This document shows, one piece after another, positions 1 through 5,226 of a stretch of 7,188 nt of DNA. The notes under the pieces were generated by a model. That model was not told where the DNA came from, made no database searches, and saw nothing but the letters and a program-made list of their open reading frames with translations. How positions within the stretch are numbered: position 1 is the first letter of the stretch; the number at the start of each line of letters is the position of its first letter. Origin of the DNA: Gemmatimonadota bacterium (GTDB lineage: Bacteria > Gemmatimonadota > Gemmatimonadetes > Gemmatimonadales > GWC2-71-9); NCBI GenBank assembly GCA_027294815.1, contig JAPULP010000328.1:1-7188 (forward strand). The letters are read 5' to 3'. Position numbers and translations under genes: made by a program.

Positions 1-10
1 GAGTCCCTAG

Positions 11-97
11 ACGTGAGACGTGAGTCGTGAGTCGGCCCTCCCTGCCTCCCCCGGGGTGGTGAGGGGCCGTTTTACGTCTTACGTCTCACGTCTCACC
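11..97. repeat. Inverted repeat of degenerate heptamers, consensus ACGTGAG
   Basis: The left arm (11-35) reads as ACGTGAG, ACGTGAG, TCGTGAG and a partial TCGG. The right arm (67-97) is its inverted copy; on the minus strand it reads GGTGAG, ACGTGAG, ACGTAAG, ACGTAAA, ACGG. Pairing 11-35 with 91-67 gives 20 Watson-Crick matches in 25. The five others are three G-U wobbles and two U-U mismatches if the plus strand is transcribed, but A-C and A-A mismatches if the minus strand is. The spacer 36-66 is itself self-complementary (CCCTC at 36-40 with GAGGG at 61-65, and CCCCGGGG at 49-56), so the element could form one long hairpin. The TAG stop of the E1 gene (99-97) falls at the end of the right arm. 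There is no T-tract typical of an intrinsic terminator, but a role in ending or stabilising the E1 transcript is possible. The repeat structure is seen directly; the function is inferred. Confidence 0.8.
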
Positions 98-2232
98 TAA
101 AACGCCAGCAGCTCCCTCATCGCCGCTTCCAAGTCGTCTGCTTGGGGCAGGATCTCGTTTTCCAACTCCGGTGCGTAGGCAACGAACGTGTCGGCCGACG
201 CCACTCGACGAACGGGTGCGTCGAGCCAGCTGAAATGTTCGTCTGCTATCCGCGCCGCAATTTCAGCCCCGTAACCCCAAGAGAGCGCATCCTCGTATGC
301 TACGATCACACGGCTGGTCTTACGAACCGATTCTCCGATCGCTTCCCAATCCACCGGGTTCAGCGAGCGCAGATCGATCACCTCCACACTGAACCCTTCC
401 TCCTCAGCAAGTTTCTTGGCGGCAACGAGTGAGCGTTGCACGACGGCTCCATACGTAACGACGGTGAGATCCGTACCCTCGCGCACCACTCGGGCTTTGC
501 CAAAGGGTATCATGAAGTTGGGACCGGGATTGGGCGCTTTGTTGTACGTTTGCCGGTAGAGATGTTTGTGTTCGAGGAAGATTACAGGATCATCGCAACG
601 GATTGCCGTACGCAAGAGTCCGTTGGCGTCGAGCGCGGTGGACGGGCACACGACCCGCAATCCCGGAATACTCGTGTAAACGACCGCACCGGTTTGTGAG
701 TGATAGATTCCGCCACCCTTGAGATATCCCCCGTATGTCACACGCACCACCACAGGGCAACTGAAATCGCCGTGGCTCCGCCAACGCAGGGTTGCCATTT
801 CGTTGCGTATTTGGTGATAGGCCGGCCAAATGTAATCGAAGAACTGAATCTCGATTACCGGCTTGATGCCTCGCGTGGCAAGGCCGATCGCCCGCCCTAC
901 AATGTTTGCCTCGGCGAGCGGGGAATTGTATACCCGATTTCCACCGAATTCCCTCTGCAACCCCCACGTCACCTTGAAGACTCCCCCTTTTCCTTTCACA
1001 TCATCGATGTGTTGATCGCGCGAAACATCGGCAACATCTTGCCCGAAAATGATCATACGAGGATCGCGGGCCATTTCATCACGCATGCATTTGTTCAACA
1101 GGTCTACCATCGTCGTTGGATTCCCGCTGAACTGAGGGTCTTCCTCGGTGTCGAACTGTTCCCCAGTTGGATCGACCGACTCCGAATAGACGTGTTGATA
1201 TAGCGTTTCCACGGATGGCTGGGGAGACGCCAACGCCAAATCGGTGGCGAGCTGCACTTCTTCTTCCGCTTCCGTCTTGATCCTTTCGATTTCGTGCTCG
1301 GTCGCGATTCCCTCCGCTAGTAGGCGCGCAGGAAACGATACGAGTGGATCGCGGCGTGCTTCCTCGTCTCGTTCAGCCGGCGATTTGTAGGCACCTTCGT
1401 CATCCGACAGAGAATGGGAATAGGGTCGTGTCACATGCGCGTGCACGAGCGCAGGACCCTTTCGCGCTCGGCAATGCGCGGTCGCGCGCGAAACCGCATC
1501 ATACGAGGCGATGGGATCACACCCGTCCACTTCCTCGACGTAAAGATCGGGAAACGTGGACACCAGTTTGGATATCGATTTCCCAGCGGTTTGGATTTCT
1601 ACTGGCACCGAGATCGCGAACCCGTTGTCCTCAATTAGGAACAACACGGGAAGCTTGAGGTTGCTTGCCGTGTTCATGGCCTCCCAAAACTCCCCTTCGC
1701 TCGTGGCGCCCTCTCCCGCACTCACACAGACAACTTCGTCACTCTTAATCAACTCGTCGCGATCGGGGATGTCCTCAATCTGGGTATAACGCAGCCACGC
1801 CTCGGCACAACCGACAGCGTTCAGAAACTGCGTCCCTGTGGGACTCGACGAGCTTGCTATATTCAGCGCCTTTTGGCCCCAATGTGACGGCATCTGCTTG
1901 CCATGAGAGTTGGGGTCGTCGGCAGCCGCAACCGCCGCAAGCAACATTTCCGTTGGCGTCATGCCGAGTGCCAAACACAGCGCGCGGTCCCGGTAGTACG
2001 GATAGAACCAATCGTAAGCCGGCTTTAAGACCTTCCCAGCCGCTGCGCAGACCGCCTCATGTCCCGCGCCGGATATTTGAAAGAAAATCTTATTTTGGCG
2101 CTTGAGCTTGATTTCCCGGTCGTCGAGAAGCCGAGAGATGAGCATCACCCGGTAGATATCGAGTAGATCTACTTTGGTGAGTTTTTGCGATGCCGAGCGC
2201 TGGGGTCTGGCGGGTGTGCGTATATCCGTCAT
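97..2232 (-). CDS. 2-oxoacid (branched-chain type) dehydrogenase E1, fused alpha and beta subunits
   Basis: This 711-residue thiamine-diphosphate enzyme decarboxylates a 2-oxoacid and passes the acyl group to the lipoyl domain of an E2 partner. Residues about 20-340 are the alpha half: the SGAGHEA segment (54-60), MPSHWG (114-119), the cofactor motif GEG...N (173-203, ending EDNG) and the HSLSDD loop (282-287) that matches the E1-alpha phosphorylation loop. An acidic linker (about 350-375) leads to the beta half (about 375-711), with FGQDV (396-400), the SPLAEANIVG segment whose Glu441 should activate the cofactor, and HSQ (511-513). In many bacteria these halves are separate genes; here they are one uninterrupted frame, as known in several phyla. 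The cofactor motif has Glu where GDG is usual. The ATG at 2232 lies 20 bases after the preceding stop, and I see no clear Shine-Dalgarno sequence, so it may be translationally coupled. The substrate (branched-chain oxoacid versus pyruvate) cannot be fixed; the similarity favours the branched-chain group. No E2 or E3 gene is in the window. Confidence 0.93.
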   Translation of the reverse strand: MTDIRTPARPQRSASQKLTKVDLLDIYRVMLISRLLDDREIKLKRQNKIFFQISGAGHEAVCAAAGKVLKPAYDWFYPYYRDRALCLALGMTPTEMLLAAVAAADDPNSHGKQMPSHWGQKALNIASSSSPTGTQFLNAVGCAEAWLRYTQIEDIPDRDELIKSDEVVCVSAGEGATSEGEFWEAMNTASNLKLPVLFLIEDNGFAISVPVEIQTAGKSISKLVSTFPDLYVEEVDGCDPIASYDAVSRATAHCRARKGPALVHAHVTRPYSHSLSDDEGAYKSPAERDEEARRDPLVSFPARLLAEGIATEHEIERIKTEAEEEVQLATDLALASPQPSVETLYQHVYSESVDPTGEQFDTEEDPQFSGNPTTMVDLLNKCMRDEMARDPRMIIFGQDVADVSRDQHIDDVKGKGGVFKVTWGLQREFGGNRVYNSPLAEANIVGRAIGLATRGIKPVIEIQFFDYIWPAYHQIRNEMATLRWRSHGDFSCPVVVRVTYGGYLKGGGIYHSQTGAVVYTSIPGLRVVCPSTALDANGLLRTAIRCDDPVIFLEHKHLYRQTYNKAPNPGPNFMIPFGKARVVREGTDLTVVTYGAVVQRSLVAAKKLAEEEGFSVEVIDLRSLNPVDWEAIGESVRKTSRVIVAYEDALSWGYGAEIAARIADEHFSWLDAPVRRVASADTFVAYAPELENEILPQADDLEAAMRELLAF

Positions 2233-2252
2233 GTCGAAAGGAAAATAATCTG

Positions 2253-2498
2253 TCAGCGTAACTTCGTCAGCTTCCTCAAGGCTTGCAGTTTTTCGAGAGC
2301 GGATTTCTCATTGGGCGCATCGCCGACTGTATGCATGGCATCCCGGATATCCATCAGCACTTCGAGCAAGAGCTGCTCGCGCTGGTACGAGGCATCAACA
2401 TCCATCATCCGGCCGGCGTCCTCGGCCTGCTGGGCCCGGCCGTATGCCTCGCGGTAGATATCCTCGAGGTTGGTCAGAATCTTGTCGCGTGATCGCAT
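2253..2498 (-). CDS. Small helical protein of unknown function (81 aa)
   Basis: I do not recognise a family. The 81-residue product is highly charged, with no signal peptide, membrane segment or cysteine, and reads as two or three amphipathic helices: about 5-30 (DKILTNLEDIYREAYGRAQQ), 35-57 (rich in Glu, Gln and Leu) and 64-80 (Lys/Leu-rich, ending KLR). A small cytoplasmic helical bundle or short coiled coil is likely. The ATG at 2498 is well supported by AAGGAG at 2508-2503, four bases upstream. The gene lies 62 bases after the DUF1015 stop and 20 bases before the E1 start, all on one strand, so co-transcription is likely. The codon use and good ribosome site make a real gene more likely than a chance frame. 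A role as an accessory of the E1 complex would be a guess from position only. Confidence 0.7.
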   Translation of the reverse strand: MRSRDKILTNLEDIYREAYGRAQQAEDAGRMMDVDASYQREQLLLEVLMDIRDAMHTVGDAPNEKSALEKLQALRKLTKLR

Positions 2499-2508
2499 TG
2501 GTCTCCTT

Positions 2509-2542
2509 GCCGCCGGCTGGAATATGCAGGGCTATCGGCGGC
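2509..2542 (-). other. Short GC-rich dyad before the 81-aa gene
   Basis: On the minus strand GCCGCCG (2542-2536) and CGGCGGC (2515-2509) can pair as a perfect 7-bp stem around a 20-base loop. It sits between the DUF1015 stop and the ribosome site of the 81-aa gene, whose AAGGAG starts directly after the stem. No T-run follows, so it is not a classical terminator. It could tune translation or RNA stability, or be chance in GC-rich DNA. Confidence 0.3.
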
Positions 2543-2560
2543 TTCTCCACCGTGGCGCCA

Positions 2561-3805
2561 TCACCAGGTCAGAATTACCAACCCGCTGGGGACTTTCGGA
2601 GCAAAATAGGTCGATTTCTGGGGCATGAACGCGCCGGCGTCCGCGACCGCAAGGACTTGGTCGACTCTGGTGGGATTGAGGAGAACGGCCGCAGAGGCAC
2701 CCTCTGAATAGACACGTTGCATTACCATCTTGACCGATGGGCTGTAGCTGATTTTCGCTCTGGTCCCGGCGAGGCTGGCGATTGGATCGACAACCAAAGT
2801 ATCTATCTTCGCCACGTCGAGCGCGAGCACCGTCTCCTGGTGGGCAAACGGCAACGCCGAGAGATCGGCTCGTTCCCTGAGATTGAGTCCCAAAAAGATC
2901 GGACCGGGCAAGTATACCACACATCTGGTCTCATCACTGCGCCCGTTGAGGTGTGACTCGGCATCGTGGGCGGAGGCCAGAGTGGTCACCTCGAACCGAT
3001 CGGTGATTTGCGCCAAGAGATCCGACTGATCCACGGTTTCGCCCAGGATGATCCGGTGCGTCGGAAGCACCTCCAAGCCGGGGTCTCCCAGTGGCACTAT
3101 CAGCCCGAGCGTGCGGTCGGCCTCGGGATTCTCGGACCGGTAGCTCTCGGCGGTCTCATACCGATGATGGCCGTCTGCGATATAAAGGCAACCGTCGGCG
3201 GCAGCAGCGCCGGCGATCTCATCTCCATTTTGCCCGGTTACGCACCAGAGCGAGATCCCGACGCCCTCCAGCGACGCCCGGACATCGGGTTCGGTCGAAG
3301 TCGCCGTCTCCAACTGTTTTCGAAGGCCGCCGCTCCGATCCCGCGACAGCAGCAGCAGTGCTTCGAACATCGAGCGGGTACTCCGCGTGAGAGCCAACCG
3401 ATCGCCCTTTGGGCCTTTATGGGTTTTTTCGTGGGGCCGCACCCTCGCCCGATCGTACGGCTCGACCGCGACGGCACCAATCACGCCGGTCCTTACGCGG
3501 GCTTCTCCGTCGGGAGTCTCGAACTCTTGCCGCACGACATAGACGGCCGGATCGGGATCCTGGACCAGAACCTCCTGATCTCGCCACGAGCGTAGAATCG
3601 TGGCCGAGTGCATGTATCGATCTCCGTTCCCGCCCGGGAGAATCAATCGAACGATGTTGTGCTCGCTCCGCTCCCGGTAAATTCTTCGCTGTGCCGAGGA
3701 AATCACGTCGTACGGCGGCGCGAGCAGCTCGCTTATCTGTTCGGCATTACGGTACCGTTCGCCTTTGAACGTGGTAACCAGAGGAGAAGGAGATCCGTCA
3801 GTCAT
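2561..3805 (-). CDS. DUF1015 family protein
   Basis: The 414-residue product carries the hallmarks of DUF1015, a widespread family without settled function that is often annotated loosely as SpoOJ/ParB-like. From the chosen start these are: the N-terminal APPYDVIS segment (about 29-36); RPHEKTHKGPKGDRL (about 124-138), the family's HExT...PKxDR signature; ADGHHRYETA (210-219), its best conserved block; and the C-terminal MPQKSTYFAPK (about 394-404). The length is normal and the protein is soluble. I chose ATG at 3805 because AAAGG lies six bases upstream and the protein starts close to the family N-terminus. A TTG at 3838 would add 11 residues encoded by the heptamer repeat and is unlikely. 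In other genomes DUF1015 genes often lie beside serine-biosynthesis genes; none is visible here. The DGHHR block resembles phosphate-binding motifs of ParB/SerK-type folds, which is only a hint of nucleotide or phosphate binding. Confidence 0.9.
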   Translation of the reverse strand: MTDGSPSPLVTTFKGERYRNAEQISELLAPPYDVISSAQRRIYRERSEHNIVRLILPGGNGDRYMHSATILRSWRDQEVLVQDPDPAVYVVRQEFETPDGEARVRTGVIGAVAVEPYDRARVRPHEKTHKGPKGDRLALTRSTRSMFEALLLLSRDRSGGLRKQLETATSTEPDVRASLEGVGISLWCVTGQNGDEIAGAAAADGCLYIADGHHRYETAESYRSENPEADRTLGLIVPLGDPGLEVLPTHRIILGETVDQSDLLAQITDRFEVTTLASAHDAESHLNGRSDETRCVVYLPGPIFLGLNLRERADLSALPFAHQETVLALDVAKIDTLVVDPIASLAGTRAKISYSPSVKMVMQRVYSEGASAAVLLNPTRVDQVLAVADAGAFMPQKSTYFAPKVPSGLVILTW

Positions 3806-3820
3806 GCCGACCTTTCGAGA

Positions 3821-3938
3821 GTTAGTGGCTAGTGGCAAGTAACCAGTAACCAGTGCGGAGGTTAGGGCTGGGACGCAGGCCAGGGCGAGCCACTACTGGC
3901 CACAGCTACAGATCACTAGTCACTGGCAACCAGCTACT
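3821..3938. repeat. Inverted repeat of degenerate heptamers, consensus AGTRRCY
   Basis: The left arm (3824-3858) has period 7: AGTGGCT, AGTGGCA, AGTAACC, AGTAACC, AGTGCGG, preceded by a partial unit from 3821. The right arm, read on the minus strand from 3938, gives AGTAGCT, GGTTGCC, AGTGACT, AGTGATC, TGTAGCT and then more degenerate units to about 3890. Pairing the first four units of each arm gives about 20 Watson-Crick pairs in 28; four of the other positions become G-U wobbles in minus-strand RNA, the strand transcribed here. The central part (3859-3889) is GC-rich, with a small CTGG/CCAG dyad. The rsgA TAG stop (3936-3934) lies inside the right arm, and the DUF1015 ribosome site begins just beyond the left arm. 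It fills nearly the whole gap between these genes. A transcript-end or RNA-processing hairpin is plausible, but no terminal T-tract is seen. Confidence 0.8.
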
Positions 3939-4848
3939 CCCAATGCCTCGCCGCCTGCACCGATTCTTCGAGCAGCTTCCGATATGAGTCCAACCGGGTC
4001 TGACTGATCTTGCCCTGCGCGGCGGCGTCAGAGACGGCACACCCGGGCTCCTCGACGTGACGGCAATTGTCGAATCGACAACTTGGAGCCCACGAGGCGA
4101 ACTCCGGAAACGCGGCGCCCAATTCCAATGGATCGAGACCCCACAGCCCGATGTTTCTCAACCCGGGAGTGTCGACGACGAAGCCGCCGTCGTTGAGCGG
4201 ATACATTTCAGCAGCGGTGGTGGTGTGACGTCCCGCACCACTGCGCCGACTCACCTCGGCAGTGCGGAGTGACAACCCGGGTTGTACGGCGTTGAGCAAA
4301 GTGGACTTTCCGACGCCGGTCGCACCGGTCAGCAGTGAAACATTTCCTGCGAGGTGCCGCCTCAGACTTTCGATACCCGAGGCGTTGGGGACGCTGGTAA
4401 CGAGTACGTCGTACCCGGCTGCCCGATACGCGTCACCGAGTGACTCAGCGTCCGGTGTAAGATCGGCCTTGTTCACGACGACCGTCGCCGGCAGGTGATT
4501 GGCCTCTGCCACAACGAGAAACCGGTCCATCAAGTGTGGGTCCCAGGCCGGTCGATCCCCAGCACCAACCACGATGACTTGATCGACGTTTGCTGCTACC
4601 TCGCGGGTCCTGCGAGCCTTTCCTGGGGTACGTCTCTTGAGAACGTTCCGACGCTCGGTGATTTCTTCTATCGTCACCGATCCATCTCGATGTTCGTGGA
4701 GCAACACATCATCGCCCACCAGAACACGCATCCTCTCGCCCCGCTTCATCCGGCCGCGGAGTGAGGCGTTCACCGTCTCGCCCTTGGTGAACACACGGTA
4801 GTTCCCGCCGACGGTGGAAAGCACGATCCCGTGTCTGCTGTCTACCAG
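3934..4848 (-). CDS. rsgA: Ribosome small-subunit-dependent GTPase RsgA
   Basis: RsgA (YjeQ/YloQ) is a circularly permuted GTPase that binds the 30S subunit late in assembly. Numbered from the proposed CTG start (304 aa): an OB-fold (about 1-65, with GIVLSTVGGNYRV matching the family's first strands); G4 NKAD (126-129); G1 P-loop GATGVGKS (175-182); the RHTTT switch (207-211); G3 DTPG (226-229); and a zinc knuckle Cys257, Cys262, His264, Cys270 in the family spacing. The G4-G1-G3 order is diagnostic. The start is unusual. The frame is open back to ATG at 5010, but that adds 54 residues unlike any RsgA and overlaps the neighbouring gene. The only other standard start, GTG at 4824, cuts into the first OB strand and lacks a ribosome site. 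CTG at 4848 lies 10 bases after a perfect AGGAGG and gives the family's normal N-terminus. The gene overlaps the stop of the 107-aa gene by seven bases, so coupled translation is likely. Confidence 0.92.
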   Translation of the reverse strand: MVDSRHGIVLSTVGGNYRVFTKGETVNASLRGRMKRGERMRVLVGDDVLLHEHRDGSVTIEEITERRNVLKRRTPGKARRTREVAANVDQVIVVGAGDRPAWDPHLMDRFLVVAEANHLPATVVVNKADLTPDAESLGDAYRAAGYDVLVTSVPNASGIESLRRHLAGNVSLLTGATGVGKSTLLNAVQPGLSLRTAEVSRRSGAGRHTTTAAEMYPLNDGGFVVDTPGLRNIGLWGLDPLELGAAFPEFASWAPSCRFDNCRHVEEPGCAVSDAAAQGKISQTRLDSYRKLLEESVQAARHWE

Positions 4849-5165
4849 TCCGGCAACTCCTCCTGTCGTTCGATGAGTCGCTCCAGGTGCTGTTTGACCT
4901 CGTGGAGTGTCAATTCGTGGATGGCCGTCTTCGCATCCACCCTGCGGTCCGCGTGAGCCAAGAAGCCGGTTTCCAGATGGCCGACGGGTTGCGTGCCGTC
5001 GGGAGACCACCGCACGAAGATCAAGGCGGCGGCAAATTGTTTCTCCGCCGCCGAATTCTCCTCGATATACACATCAACCGAGTACGATGCACCATCAGAC
5101 CCTTCGAACGCCGGTGGCCTCGAGTGTTTCTCGAAATAACCACCTAGCGACGCGTCCGGCATCAC
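4842..5165 (-). CDS. Conserved-looking protein of unknown function (107 aa)
   Basis: I do not recognise a named family. The protein is soluble, with no cysteine, signal peptide or membrane segment. The first 75 residues look like a beta-rich fold (PAFEGSDGASYSVDVYIEE, then FAAALIFVRWSPDGTQPVGHLET), followed by a charged helix (about 78-104, AIHELTLHEVKQHLERLIERQEE) and a terminal DW. This ordered amphipathic pattern, and the way its stop abuts rsgA, support a real gene. The start is uncertain: GTG (5165) and ATG (5162) are adjacent, but the strong GGAGGAGG at 5186-5179 lies 13-16 bases upstream, further than usual. A 10-codon frame just upstream may be part of the true N-terminus, displaced by one base. 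The gene lies 61 bases after fadJ and overlaps the rsgA start, so it probably belongs to the fadJ-rsgA transcript. Confidence 0.75.
   Translation of the reverse strand: MMPDASLGGYFEKHSRPPAFEGSDGASYSVDVYIEENSAAEKQFAAALIFVRWSPDGTQPVGHLETGFLAHADRRVDAKTAIHELTLHEVKQHLERLIERQEELPDW
4859..4864 (-). promoter_or_regulatory. Shine-Dalgarno AGGAGG for rsgA
   Basis: On the minus strand a perfect AGGAGG lies inside the last codons of the 107-aa gene, 10 bases before CTG at 4848. It is the only strong ribosome site near the conserved start of the RsgA protein, and it decides against the distant ATG at 5010 and the GTG at 4824. Confidence 0.6.
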
Positions 5166-5167
5166 TT

Positions 5168-5200
5168 TTAGGAAAATTCCTCCTCCAACACTCTATTCAT
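5168..5200 (-). other. Ten-codon leader frame before the 107-aa gene
   Basis: ATG at 5200 opens a 10-residue frame, MNRVLEEEFS, ending in TAA at 5170-5168, two bases before the GTG start of the 107-aa gene. The strong GGAGGAGG (5186-5179) is inside this frame. One extra base in the TTTT run (5176-5173) would join it to the next gene as MNRVLEEEFFLKVMPDASL. It may be a translated leader that couples to the next gene, a shifted N-terminus (slippage, mutation or sequencing error), or chance. No ribosome site precedes this ATG. Confidence 0.3.
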
Positions 5201-5226
5201 GACGAACGCAAGCAAGATGGTTTCCG

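Noticed and set aside
11..97. CRISPR array or tandem-repeat locus
   Set aside because: The units are 7 bp, degenerate and arranged in inverted arms, with no spacers and no cas genes.
700..1203. Plus-strand open frame (167 aa) opposite the E1 beta half
   Set aside because: It is antisense to strongly conserved E1 sequence and shows no motif or ribosome site.
97..2232. E1 alpha-beta fusion as a new domain arrangement or read-through artefact
   Set aside because: Single-chain E1 proteins of about 650-710 residues are known in several bacterial phyla, and the linker is a normal in-frame segment.
2966..3595. Long plus-strand open frame (209 aa) opposite the DUF1015 gene
   Set aside because: It lies wholly antisense to a well-supported DUF1015 gene with conserved motifs, and its translation is low-complexity with no recognisable domain. 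It is a shadow frame of GC-rich coding DNA.
3806..3838. TTG start for the DUF1015 protein at 3838
   Set aside because: The added residues are encoded by the heptamer repeat, while ATG at 3805 has a Shine-Dalgarno sequence at good spacing and matches the family N-terminus.
4849..5010. ATG at 5010 as the rsgA start
   Set aside because: The extra 54 residues are unlike RsgA, are rich in Arg, Gly and Pro, and overlap the 107-aa gene, whose own frame looks more protein-like.
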